The notes below the pieces were generated by a model. The model did no database searches, was not told where the DNA came from, and saw only the letters and a program-made list of their open reading frames with translations. A DNA stretch of 62,635 nucleotides, from the NCBI GenBank assembly GCA_022769565.1, contig JALEJQ010000045.1, positions 1 through 62,635 of the forward strand, in the 5' to 3' direction. The first letter of the stretch is position 1. Every line of letters starts with the position of its first letter. Below, piece by piece: positions 40,644-48,847 of the stretch. The position numbers and the translations under genes are program-made. The DNA comes from Oscillospiraceae bacterium (lineage in GTDB: Bacteria > Bacillota > Clostridia > Oscillospirales > Ruminococcaceae).

Positions 40644-43217
40644 ATGGATAAAGCAATGTACATAACCGACAAAAACGGAGCTATTATAACAAGGCTTCGT
40701 GAAAGAGACGGAATTTCGGAATGTTATATTGACAACAAGCAGGACGGCGAAAGCACCCTTTCTTTTACTATGCTGACAAACTCAGAAAAGTATGAATTTC
40801 TCTCAAACGCCGAAAATCTTGTTGTTGCGGACGGGAAGGTTTACACACAGTTATATGACGGTGACAGCTTCAATGAGAAAAAGGACGTTTCAAATAAAAA
40901 CTCCGTACAGATAAATTTGGTGGAGCGGCAGTATCTTCTCGGAAAGGCTTATGTTACGGCTTATAATTCCACCACAACATACGACCATATTGACAACACA
41001 ATGGTTGTTATACTCAGCGGAGGCGTTGACGACCTTACCGTGAACGGAGTACAGATAGTTAATCCTTACGAAAAAGGTTCGGCGGCTTATGCTTTATATG
41101 CTATATTGTACGGAAGCGGATGGAGTGTCGGAACAGTTGATGTATTAGGCAAATTTGACCTTGAAAGTGAAAAAACAAGCATACTCGACAATATAAAGGC
41201 TATCAAAGATTTGTGGGGCGGAATCCTCATTTTCGACAGCTTAAACAAGACCGTTAGTTTACGCTCGGAAGAGGCTTATCAGCCGTACAACGGTTACGGA
41301 ATACGATTTCGGTTCAATGAAACGGGTCTTGAACGCAATATCAGAAAAAACATTGTCACAAGGCTTTATGTTTACGGCAAGGACGGGCTTAATATTGCAG
41401 CCTCAAACAACGGAAAAGAGTATCTGGAGGATTATTCCTACACCTCTACTCCCCTTTACGGACTTATTGAAAACAATGATATTTCAAATGTCGGCGACCT
41501 TATCGTATGGGGCAAGCGTGAGCTTGAAAAGCTGTCAACTCCGCAGGTAACGCTTAAAATTTCGCTTATTGACCGTCCTTTGCTTGAAGGCAGCGGAGTT
41601 TCATTCTCTGTATCGGACATTGTTGACGTAGTGGACGATGATCTTTCCGAAAGCAGATACCGTGCCAGAGTTACCGAAAAGAAATATGACTTTTTCCGTC
41701 CGTGGAACTGTTCATCCGTTACTTTGGGAGATGAAAAGGAAGTTTTTGCGGCAAAGATAAAATATGCTCTCAATAGTGCGGACAAGGTGAATAATCTTGT
41801 TGACCTTATGGGCAATATTTCTTCCGATGATGTCATTATGAATGACGAAAACGGCACACGGCAGACGATGACATCTTATGTACAGCTCACAAATCAGGCT
41901 CTTGAAGCAGGATTTAAGATAATCGGCGTGGACGGGTATGAGAGAACGGGCAAAACAACCATTTCCATAGACGGCATTGACGTTTACAACGGCGGAATCG
42001 TTATTCGTGACAGAGATAATAATATCAAGATATACATGGACGGAGAAACGGGCAACATTGTTTTCAGCGGCGACCTTTACGGTGCAAGCGGTACATTTGC
42101 AGGTGCTCTTGAAGCGGCCACAGGAACATTCAAAGGTGAGCTTAAGGCGGCAACGGGGTCATTTGAGGGTGAAATCACTGCAAAGTCCGGTTACATAGGC
42201 TCATGGCAGATACTTGACGGCGGAATAATCAATAAAAGCAATGCGCTGGCTCTTACGGCAAGCGGTGAGATCATAGCTGCAAACGGAAATTTCCAGGTCG
42301 ATGAAAGCGGAAAAATGACCGCAAAGGGCGCTTCTGTAACAGGCGCATTTTCAGCTTCGACAGATAACAGCCAAGTTGTATTTTCCGAAAAAAATATGTT
42401 TATTTCTTTTTCAGACAAGGACGATGCCGGAAAAATAAAGACAAGCTGCAAAATATCGCCCACAGAATTTTATTTTCTCAGCTATGAAAACGGGAAATTG
42501 AAATCAGGAATTGAATACAAAAATGGTACACTTGAAATATCGGGAAAAATAACTGCGGTATCGGGAGAAATAGGCGGTTGGCTTATTGAAAGCGACAGAA
42601 TCAAGGCTAAAAACGGTACGATGGTTATTTGTGCAGACGGTACGATCGAAGGCTGTGACGCCTTGGACGGCGAAGGAAATAAAGTTTCGGGTAAGCTGGT
42701 ATCGACTACGAACGATGAAAAGACCGTTATCGTGGGCGGTCGTATCAATATGTACAAATGGAACAGCGAATTAAACGATGGCGAAGGCGGTTGGGAACGT
42801 GAAGGCTCTGTTTATACTAACTCAAATGTCGAGGGCGGTATATGTATTTCATCGGTAGGTGAACGCCCTGTTGCTTTTGCTGTTGACGGAAAGGTCATTG
42901 CAAGGATATTTCCTGCTGAGAAGAGTGTTGATGAAGGCGGAAACGAGGTTGAAACATCCGAACCATATTTTGATTTCAGATCGGGAACAAAGATTTTCAA
43001 GGGTAAGGTTTCAACAGGATATATAGAAGAAACCGACCCCGAATGGTTCAGTTCAATTGCTGTATCTGATACAGCGATAAACTTCACTTCCGGGAACCGA
43101 AAGGACAGCGACGGCGCTTATTTGAAATACCCATTTGCGCTTACAAGGGATTCTGACGGAAGAATAACCAAAATTACTGACAGCAGCGGAAATGTTACTG
43201 TTATTACAAGGAGTTGA
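40644..43217 (+). CDS. Tail tip / tail-associated lysin-like protein
   Basis: The 857-residue protein has an N-terminal gp27-like hub domain typical of phage minor structural proteins (ITRLRERDGISECYIDNKQD, ERQYLLGKAYVTAYNSTTTY), a central region with GDLYGASGTFAGALEAATGT-type beta repeats (about residues 465-560), and a C-terminal beta region. It would form the tail tip and contact the cell wall. It overlaps the next gene's upstream region, so expression is coupled. Confidence 0.8.
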   Translation: MDKAMYITDKNGAIITRLRERDGISECYIDNKQDGESTLSFTMLTNSEKYEFLSNAENLVVADGKVYTQLYDGDSFNEKKDVSNKNSVQINLVERQYLLGKAYVTAYNSTTTYDHIDNTMVVILSGGVDDLTVNGVQIVNPYEKGSAAYALYAILYGSGWSVGTVDVLGKFDLESEKTSILDNIKAIKDLWGGILIFDSLNKTVSLRSEEAYQPYNGYGIRFRFNETGLERNIRKNIVTRLYVYGKDGLNIAASNNGKEYLEDYSYTSTPLYGLIENNDISNVGDLIVWGKRELEKLSTPQVTLKISLIDRPLLEGSGVSFSVSDIVDVVDDDLSESRYRARVTEKKYDFFRPWNCSSVTLGDEKEVFAAKIKYALNSADKVNNLVDLMGNISSDDVIMNDENGTRQTMTSYVQLTNQALEAGFKIIGVDGYERTGKTTISIDGIDVYNGGIVIRDRDNNIKIYMDGETGNIVFSGDLYGASGTFAGALEAATGTFKGELKAATGSFEGEITAKSGYIGSWQILDGGIINKSNALALTASGEIIAANGNFQVDESGKMTAKGASVTGAFSASTDNSQVVFSEKNMFISFSDKDDAGKIKTSCKISPTEFYFLSYENGKLKSGIEYKNGTLEISGKITAVSGEIGGWLIESDRIKAKNGTMVICADGTIEGCDALDGEGNKVSGKLVSTTNDEKTVIVGGRINMYKWNSELNDGEGGWEREGSVYTNSNVEGGICISSVGERPVAFAVDGKVIARIFPAEKSVDEGGNEVETSEPYFDFRSGTKIFKGKVSTGYIEETDPEWFSSIAVSDTAINFTSGNRKDSDGAYLKYPFALTRDSDGRITKITDSSGNVTVITRS

Positions 43218-43222
43218 TGAAT

Positions 43223-44290
43223 ATGAATGCTGCAAGATATTTTGTCAACGGCTATGCAACTGGGTTTAATGACGGATTGAAAGCCGGCGGCGGTGAACCG
43301 ACACCAAAACCCGAAACGGACGAAGAATTTGAAAAGTTTAAAAGTTTGACCGAACCTGAAGAAAATCAAACCGTTTTTTTGGTTTGTGCAGATACAGACC
43401 ATAACCAAATTAAACTAAATGCAAGATGTGACACATCTATTAACGGAACGGCAAATTTAATTGTTCAATGGGGCGACGGTACAACCGAAACAATTAACAT
43501 TTCAGACAACCCACAAAAAACCGTGGAATTTTCGCACGATTACAGTAAATCGGGAGATTATACAGTAATTATCACAAGCGACAATATATTATTTTGTAGC
43601 TGCTGGATATTGACCGGATATACAAGTGTATATTGGAAAATGGCTAAATACGGGGAAAAAATACACGTTGAAAGTTATAGCAGCGGCGGTTTTTCAAGTT
43701 TGCCATGTGCTAATAATTTACGATATATAAAAATTCCAGCTGATACAGATTTTAGCAACGGACAATTTTTCTATAGTTGTTGCGCCTTGCGTCGGATAAT
43801 ATACGACGGCGAAAATTTAACATCAATACCCGACAAAATGTTTGGCGGTTGCTATTGCTTGGAGTTTGACGACTGGGATTTTTCAGAGGTTACGAACATC
43901 GGAACGTATGCGTTTTACTATTGTAGTAAATTAACGTCGATTAATTTATCAGCTTGTACAAGTATAGGTGATTACGCTTTTGCAAATACAAGTCTTGAAA
44001 AGATAATATTAAATTTGTGTGAATCTATCGGAATACGTGCGTTTTATTTTTGCAATAAGCTGGAAACTGCAATTATTCCGATATGTCAAATAATACCGGA
44101 ATATATGTTTTATGGGTGCGCAACGTTAAAAGAAATAAATTTGCCTATGTGTGCAGAAGTTGGAAATCAAGCATTTTCAAGCTGCTACAATTTGCGAACC
44201 GTAACGTTTGCAGATGGCTGCACATTTGGAACAAATGCGTTTATCGGTTGTTATGCACTATTTCCAAAACCTGACGGAACGTTTTATTAA
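43223..44290 (+). CDS. BspA-type leucine-rich-repeat tail protein
   Basis: The 355-residue protein begins with a short helical anchor (MNAARYFVNGYATGFNDGL), a PKD-like beta domain (LIVQWGDGTTETINISDNP, FSHDYSKSGDYTVII) and about nine BspA-like repeats (IGTYAFYYCSKLTSINL, IGDYAFANTSLEKIIL, VGNQAFSSCYNLRTVTF). Such repeats bind host surfaces. As last gene of the tail operon it is a strong candidate for receptor binding. It may have been taken from the host's own surface proteins. ATG 43223 lies about 10 nt behind AAGGAG. Confidence 0.85.
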   Translation: MNAARYFVNGYATGFNDGLKAGGGEPTPKPETDEEFEKFKSLTEPEENQTVFLVCADTDHNQIKLNARCDTSINGTANLIVQWGDGTTETINISDNPQKTVEFSHDYSKSGDYTVIITSDNILFCSCWILTGYTSVYWKMAKYGEKIHVESYSSGGFSSLPCANNLRYIKIPADTDFSNGQFFYSCCALRRIIYDGENLTSIPDKMFGGCYCLEFDDWDFSEVTNIGTYAFYYCSKLTSINLSACTSIGDYAFANTSLEKIILNLCESIGIRAFYFCNKLETAIIPICQIIPEYMFYGCATLKEINLPMCAEVGNQAFSSCYNLRTVTFADGCTFGTNAFIGCYALFPKPDGTFY

Positions 44291-44299
44291 TCAAACCAC

Positions 44300-44345
44300 A
44301 AAAAACAGGCTCGGAGCATATTTCAAAACTCCGAGCCTGTTTTTT
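44300..44345. terminator. Bidirectional terminator between late and early regions
   Basis: AAAAAACAGGCTCGGAG and CTCCGAGCCTGTTTTTT form a perfect stem with A/T tails on both sides. It ends the plus-strand tail operon and the minus-strand early operon at the same point. Confidence 0.95.
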
Positions 44346-44871
44346 ATTGCAAAAGTTCAAGAATTATATCAAGGTCATAATTCGATGTTTCATAATATCT
44401 GAGCAGGATCCCGTTGACTATCTGCTTTATCCTGCGTTCCGAAAGATTGATCTCCGCAGAGATTTCACCGAATGTTTTTCGCTCCTTGTCGATATAAAGC
44501 CTTCTTATAATTTTGGCTTGTTCCTTAGGCAGGAAATTCAGAAATGAGTCTATTCCCGAAACCGTATAGGAAAAGACATTGTGCTTATATTTCAGCTTGG
44601 AAAGTTCCGTATCGTAATCAGAGTACATACGGTCGATACGCTCGGCTATGCCCGGAATTTTATCCGCAGAAACATTTGGATTTGAGCCGCCGCTGTTTTC
44701 TGCAGGGTGGGAAACGCTCATGCCGTATATGTCGCCGGTTATTTCTTCCTGCTTATGGCTGCTGTAAAATTCGATACTCTTTGTGAGCATATCAATTTCA
44801 AGTTTCATACGGTTGTAGCTGCTCAAAACTTTCTTGGCTTCCAACACTTTATCATGCCTGCTCTTTTCCAT
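44344..44871 (-). CDS. Phage transcription regulator (DUF1492/ArpU/RinA-like)
   Basis: The 175-residue helical protein ends in a sigma-region-4-like helix-turn-helix (IIRRLYIDKERKTFGEISAE, NLSERRIKQIVNGILLRY). Proteins of this type (DUF1492, ArpU, RinA) at the end of the early operon activate late phage transcription. The ATG at 44871 lies 9 nt behind AAGGAG; 44877 is possible. It overlaps the upstream gene by 20 nt. Confidence 0.75.
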   Translation of the reverse strand: MEKSRHDKVLEAKKVLSSYNRMKLEIDMLTKSIEFYSSHKQEEITGDIYGMSVSHPAENSGGSNPNVSADKIPGIAERIDRMYSDYDTELSKLKYKHNVFSYTVSGIDSFLNFLPKEQAKIIRRLYIDKERKTFGEISAEINLSERRIKQIVNGILLRYYETSNYDLDIILELLQ

Positions 44872-45193
44872 CGGCATTTTCTCCTTCCTTACTGTCAAAG
44901 TCGATTCCGTATTTATCACGCATAAGGTCGATACAGTTCTGAGTATTTGACTTTTTACCGAAAGCCTCAAATTTAAGCATTTCCTCCACGCTCTTTTTGA
45001 AGCGGTTAAGACGTTCTCTGCCGAATCCGAATTGTACGGACAATGCCATACAGCAGACGGACATTAGCTGTGCGATAATATCACGCTTACAGCTTTCAAA
45101 GACCTGTTCCACACGCTTATTCCATTCTTTGTCTATGTACTGCTGTACTTGATTATCGGTGCAGAAAGAGTGTTTTTTAAAGTTGGCTCTCAT
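44852..45193 (-). CDS. Unknown early phage protein (113 aa)
   Basis: A helical, charged protein (MRANFKKHSFCTDNQVQQYI...) with two adjacent cysteines in VCCMALSVQFGFG. It overlaps neighbours on both sides (4 and 20 nt), so it sits in a tight operon with the late regulator. Function not recognised. Confidence 0.65.
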   Translation of the reverse strand: MRANFKKHSFCTDNQVQQYIDKEWNKRVEQVFESCKRDIIAQLMSVCCMALSVQFGFGRERLNRFKKSVEEMLKFEAFGKKSNTQNCIDLMRDKYGIDFDSKEGENADGKEQA

Positions 45194-45444
45194 AATGCAC
45201 CGCCTTTCTTTAACGCAAGTCTGACGTTTTCCTCGCTTCTTTTAAGCACGGAAGCAATCTTTCTTATGCTGTCGCCCTCGCTATACCATTTACATACAAG
45301 AAATACTGTGTCCTTGGTGAAAATGCGGTTGAGAGACTTTTTCTTGTCTTTTTCGCACTCGGGGCAAACTATCTGCCCGAAACTGCGCTCAAAGGGTTTT
45401 CCGCAGACGTTGCAGGAGATAGTTTCGGTATATTTGTACTTCAT
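45190..45444 (-). CDS. Zinc-ribbon helix-turn-helix protein
   Basis: The 84-residue protein starts at ATG 45444 behind GGGAGGCGG. It has a zinc ribbon (CNVCGKPFERSFGQIVCPEC) and a C-terminal helix-turn-helix (FLVCKWYSEGDSIRKIASVL, RSEENVRLAL). It probably binds DNA and may regulate the operon. Confidence 0.65.
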   Translation of the reverse strand: MKYKYTETISCNVCGKPFERSFGQIVCPECEKDKKKSLNRIFTKDTVFLVCKWYSEGDSIRKIASVLKRSEENVRLALKKGGAL

Positions 45445-45466
45445 TTGATTTCCGCCTCCCGTTGTT

Positions 45467-45763
45467 TTAGTTGTCGCTTTTGAGTTTTCTGCCGCACAAT
45501 GGGCAATAGTTGATTTCAAAATCTAAATGGAACATAGTTTCTCCGCCCTTTTGGTATATGATTTCCATTTGATTAAACGGCATTTGCACATCAACTGTGC
45601 CGTTTTCACCGCCGTCGAAGTGAATAACAGAACACTTAAAGTCATCATCGGTCTTGCAATATTCGCAGCCTTATTTACGCTCTGGGGGTTGGGTAATCTC
45701 ATCTCGTCTGTTGCAGTTTGCGCAATATCCTGCGCACTTTTCGCGACCGTCACAATTTGGCAT
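45467..45763 (-). pseudogene. Zinc-ribbon gene split by an in-frame TAA
   Basis: ATG 45763 (site AAAGGACGGTGATAAAA) starts MPNCDGREKCAGYCANCNRR and stops at TAA 45671-45673 after 30 residues. The same frame continues without a new start codon into GCEYCKTDDDFKCSV and ends YCPLCGRKLKSDN at 45467. The second part is a typical phage zinc-ribbon ending. Either a nonsense mutation broke one gene, or the TAA is read through, or the second part begins at a start I cannot see. It overlaps the upstream gene's end by 14 nt. Confidence 0.55.
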
Positions 45764-46112
45764 TTTTATCACCGTCCTTTCCGTCCATTTTTGCTCCACA
45801 TTCGGGGCAATATTTAAATCTCAGAACAACGCTCCGCTTTATCTCAAAATCCGTGTCGTACGACCGTGTGCAGATAGGGCATGTAATAGCTGTATCTTCT
45901 TCGACCCAATGCCCGTGACGAACAGGCTCAACATCGGCTTCTACAACATCAAAACACGTCTTTAACCATTCGATAACGTTTCTCAGTTCATACGAGCCGT
46001 AACCAATATGCCACTTATTATCTGATGTATCATAGTATTCTATTGAATAATAGGGTTTATCAGCATTACCATTAACAACAATTTTGGGGTCTATTGCTTT
46101 AATCTTATCCAT
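45750..46112 (-). CDS. Small zinc-ribbon protein
   Basis: The 120-residue protein (MDKIKAIDPKIVVNGNADKP...) ends in a zinc ribbon, CPICTRSYDTDF...RFKYCPECGAKM. Start ATG 46112 behind GGAGAATTATA. One of several similar small phage proteins in this operon; function unknown. Confidence 0.65.
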   Translation of the reverse strand: MDKIKAIDPKIVVNGNADKPYYSIEYYDTSDNKWHIGYGSYELRNVIEWLKTCFDVVEADVEPVRHGHWVEEDTAITCPICTRSYDTDFEIKRSVVLRFKYCPECGAKMDGKDGDKNAKL

Positions 46113-46434
46113 TATAATTCTCCTTTCTTTTGCCCCAACTGCAAAAATCATTTATGTCCGTTGTAAATTCACACTCACAAAAATCCGAATCTGGATTTGG
46201 GTCAGGCTCTTCTGAACGCAGTATGCAAAGATTATATTCCTCATCATAATGCTTACAATCCTTACACCTTACGACTTCCACAACGTCGGCGGCAGGAATA
46301 GCCTCGATGATATTTATAGCTGCATCAATAGCCTTGTCCCAACCCTTTGACCAATCGTCTGTTGCATCACAACCGCCGATATTATGCAGCTTATCATAAA
46401 TTGCTTCACGCTCTATGTATTCTTTTTCAGCCAT
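46105..46434 (-). CDS. Small phage protein with cysteine cluster
   Basis: The 109-residue protein has the frequent phage/ICE pattern YIEREAIYDKL, IIEAIPAADVVEVVRCKDCK and a later FCSWGKR. Cysteine pairs may bind zinc. ATG 46434 behind GAGG. Function unknown. Confidence 0.7.
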   Translation of the reverse strand: MAEKEYIEREAIYDKLHNIGGCDATDDWSKGWDKAIDAAINIIEAIPAADVVEVVRCKDCKHYDEEYNLCILRSEEPDPNPDSDFCECEFTTDINDFCSWGKRKENYNG

Positions 46435-46446
46435 TGTTATCATCCT

Positions 46447-46641
46447 CTATTCATAACAAAAAATCTCATCAAAATCTCCGAACACTCTCAGGTATGTTGC
46501 ACCATCATCAGAATCAAGGCACAAATACCATGTATTTGCTTGCCCTTCGATAATGTCCACTATTTCCATAGTTCGTTTAGTGTAACTGTCAACTACATGC
46601 AGACCAATTTTAGGATTTTGATAGTTAACTTTTATACTCAT
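46447..46641 (-). CDS. Small beta-rich phage protein (64 aa)
   Basis: MSIKVNYQNPKIGLHVVDSY begins a 64-residue protein with an aromatic, acidic end (GDFDEIFCYE). It starts behind AAAGGAGG-like sequence of the preceding gene's tail. No motif recognised. Confidence 0.55.
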   Translation of the reverse strand: MSIKVNYQNPKIGLHVVDSYTKRTMEIVDIIEGQANTWYLCLDSDDGATYLRVFGDFDEIFCYE

Positions 46642-46643
46642 TG

Positions 46644-46913
46644 TCAGACCTCCTTTACTCTAAATACATACACAGGGCAGCATCTTTTCGGGCAGCCTTT
46701 GCTTATTGTAAGCCACCAATTATTATAAGATCCTGCGCAAGGATCATCGGGATCTGTTCCAAAGCAGAAACGAACATATCCGCTTAACATTTCAATTTTG
46801 CCTGTTCCTAACTCACGCTTTGCAATTTCAATAGCTTCATGCTCGGTGTAACGTTCTTTGCTTACTGCAAGCGGATAATCGCCTGTGAATGCGTCAAAAT
46901 CGAATTTACTCAT
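46644..46913 (-). CDS. Small phage protein (89 aa)
   Basis: MSKFDFDAFTGDYPLAVSKE begins an 89-residue protein with a C-terminal CPKRCCPVYVFRV. ATG 46913 lies behind AGGAGGGG; a GTG at 46919 lies just upstream. Function unknown. Confidence 0.6.
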   Translation of the reverse strand: MSKFDFDAFTGDYPLAVSKERYTEHEAIEIAKRELGTGKIEMLSGYVRFCFGTDPDDPCAGSYNNWWLTISKGCPKRCCPVYVFRVKEV

Positions 46914-47370
46914 TGTCACCCCTCCTATCTCTATTTGCAGACCGAAACATCATAAGCAACATTTCAAGTGCAGGGCGTTTCCGATCTGTGCGTTTTCCTG
47001 CTTTTATGGATTTTAATGTACTGTCATAGGAAACTAAAACGCCGACACGATATGGGATCTCATCTTTTACTTTTTCGTAAACTTCAAGCGGCATAATGTA
47101 GTAATTATAATCGCCTATGAAGTTATGCCCGTGCTTAGAATGAAAATCCTCGACAGATGATTTTATTTCATAGCAGTAAAAATCGCCCTTTTCAATTCCC
47201 GAAATGGTATTGTTTACAGGCTTAAATCGCATATAATCAACCCTTACGCTATGCTCCGTTCCGTAATCAAACGTTATTTCCTTTGCCCAATAAATGCGTG
47301 GGTCGTTATGCGGATTGATATAGCATTCAAGCAGGCTCGACAAAGCTGACGTTGTTGCTTTTCTATCCAT
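46906..47370 (-). CDS. PD-(D/E)XK nuclease-like protein (MmcB-like)
   Basis: The 154-residue protein has a likely nuclease core: a conserved N-terminal helix, VRVDYMRF, then GDFYCYEIKSSVEDF, where the acidic residue of GDF and the E-x-K in YEIK form the PD-(D/E)XK active site. It resembles MmcB-type repair nucleases found in phages. Start ATG 47370 behind AAGGATGG. Confidence 0.6.
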   Translation of the reverse strand: MDRKATTSALSSLLECYINPHNDPRIYWAKEITFDYGTEHSVRVDYMRFKPVNNTISGIEKGDFYCYEIKSSVEDFHSKHGHNFIGDYNYYIMPLEVYEKVKDEIPYRVGVLVSYDSTLKSIKAGKRTDRKRPALEMLLMMFRSANRDRRGDNE

Positions 47371-47381
47371 TTTAACCATCC

Positions 47382-47726
47382 TTAAACAAAATTTTTCGGC
47401 GGCATCGGATATTCCTCTCCGATTTTTCGCCATAAGTGCAGGCAGTAAGGATGAAAATTCACATATTCCGATTTCGGAGGGTGATACTGAACAACACACT
47501 CTTCATCGTTCCAGAACATATCTTTTACTCTGCACATTTCTTCCCAAGTAGGCGTTCTGTTGGGATAGGACACGGAAACGTGTTCCCAACCGCCACCAAA
47601 AGAGAAAACAACCGTTGCAGGCTTGGATTTTGTGCCGTGAAGATACAAATGCCCCATTCCGCCGCCAACGCCTGTGTCGGTAATTTGCAGACCCACCTGC
47701 TGCTTTATCTCGTCTAATGACTTCAA
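47382..47726 (-). CDS. DUF7694-like phage protein
   Basis: The 114-residue protein shows WEHVSVSYPNRTPTWEEMCR and VKDMFWNDEECVVQYHPP with a HPYCLHLWR end, a pattern shared by a family of phage proteins of unknown function. A Gly-rich stretch (TGVGGGMGHLYLHG) lies near the start. Confidence 0.65.
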   Translation of the reverse strand: MKSLDEIKQQVGLQITDTGVGGGMGHLYLHGTKSKPATVVFSFGGGWEHVSVSYPNRTPTWEEMCRVKDMFWNDEECVVQYHPPKSEYVNFHPYCLHLWRKIGEEYPMPPKNFV

Positions 47727-47742
47727 ATAACCACTCCCCTTT

Positions 47743-48099
47743 TTACCATTTGATATAGTTAAGAATTTTTATATCGTCAACGTTTTGCGTCCCTTTGGCA
47801 AAGAATTTACTGCCGTCTATATCTGCACTATTGCCGTTTGGACATCTCATAACGCCCTCATTTGTAACCCCAAACAATCTGCATATCAACGGGCGTACTG
47901 GATATATGAGACATTTCTTATTAACCTCATCACGAAACGGACACGTTGCCATATCGCCTTTTATTGGTTTTACACCGTTTTCTGCTATGTACTTGCGTAT
48001 CGTTTCAACTTCCTCTTTGGTTGAAGGAATGATACCGCAACACTTACCGCAGTTTGTACAGTTCTTATGCTCGGGTATGTTAAGCATATTCAAATTCAT
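47743..48099 (-). CDS. YkgJ-type cysteine cluster protein
   Basis: The 118-residue protein holds NCTNCGKCCGIIPST, CPFRDEVNKKCLIYPVRP and CRLFG, the pattern of YkgJ/Fe-S- or zinc-binding cysteine cluster proteins. Start ATG 48099, overlapping the upstream gene by 4 nt. Function of the family is unclear. Confidence 0.75.
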   Translation of the reverse strand: MNLNMLNIPEHKNCTNCGKCCGIIPSTKEEVETIRKYIAENGVKPIKGDMATCPFRDEVNKKCLIYPVRPLICRLFGVTNEGVMRCPNGNSADIDGSKFFAKGTQNVDDIKILNYIKW

Positions 48100-48356
48100 T
48101 CCGTATCGCTCCAATCTAAAGCCTGACCACAATGATAACAGTAATCTGCTATGCCCGTTCCGCTGAAATGCTTTCTACACGCAGGACAGATAAAATTCAT
48201 TGAATATCGTATGTTCTGCTCGTCTGCCGGTATAGGCTTTTCCGGTATCTGCTTTTCAAGTGCATTTACCGTACATTCAAGAACAGCATCGTGCAAAGGC
48301 TGCTCAATATTCAATCCGCACTCTGTAATGTACTTTATTGCTTCCTGCGGTGTCAT
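48096..48356 (-). CDS. Small zinc-ribbon protein
   Basis: The 86-residue protein ends in a zinc ribbon (CPACRKHFSGTGIADYCYHC, then GQALDW). The N-terminal half is helical. It shares 4-nt overlaps with genes on both sides. Confidence 0.65.
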   Translation of the reverse strand: MTPQEAIKYITECGLNIEQPLHDAVLECTVNALEKQIPEKPIPADEQNIRYSMNFICPACRKHFSGTGIADYCYHCGQALDWSDTE

Positions 48357-48703
48357 TTATCTTTACCTCCCAACCTGATAAATTCATTCAGATACCATAC
48401 GGCGTTTTCGACATCCTCTTTTGATTTCTCTGTTTCAACTCCCCAAAGGCATTTGAATGCGTTGAGCAAACAAAAATGCTTTGTCGCTTCAATGCCGAAA
48501 ATATCGACCATAACATCGATGTGCAACGGGCGGTTTGTTTCCTCTTTCGGCGGTTTCACGGGCGGCATGGGTATTTTTTCTGTAAATAGCAATTTTTTGC
48601 CGCCGCTTTTTATGCATTGTTTACACGGAAATAACGGGTCATTTTCGTGCAAACAGAATTCACATTCGAATCCGGTATCTGAGGAACTTCTAAAAGCCAT
48701 CAT
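48353..48703 (-). CDS. DUF3310-like protein with N-terminal zinc site
   Basis: The first 35 residues carry cysteine pairs (CEFCLHENDPLFPCKQC). The second half (HIDVMVDIFGIEATKHFCLL, NAFKCLW, KEDVENAVWYLNEFI) fits the DUF3310 family found in phage nucleotide-metabolism genes. It lies directly downstream of control region B. Confidence 0.65.
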   Translation of the reverse strand: MMAFRSSSDTGFECEFCLHENDPLFPCKQCIKSGGKKLLFTEKIPMPPVKPPKEETNRPLHIDVMVDIFGIEATKHFCLLNAFKCLWGVETEKSKEDVENAVWYLNEFIRLGGKDK

Positions 48704-48723
48704 TTATACCACCTTTCCTAACC

Positions 48724-48827
48724 ATTTTCGTAACCTCACGAAAATGATACTTTAATTTGCTTGTAATTTGCTTGTAACTTGCTATCCTGCGCCTATCTCG
48801 TGAAAAACGCATGATTTTCACGAGATA
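48724..48827 (-). promoter_or_regulatory. Repeat-rich control region B (palindrome plus iterons)
   Basis: A perfect 13-bp inverted repeat (TATCTCGTGAAAA 48794-48806 / TTTTCACGAGATA 48815-48827) is followed on the minus strand by three GCAAGTTA/GCAAATTA copies at exact 11-bp pitch (48775, 48764, 48753), then by a small hairpin ATTTTCGT / ACGAAAAT (48724-48745). The same arrangement appears at 33.90-34.05 kb. Confidence 0.7.
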
Positions 48828-48847
48828 AATGGTAAGAAAAGTTGTCT

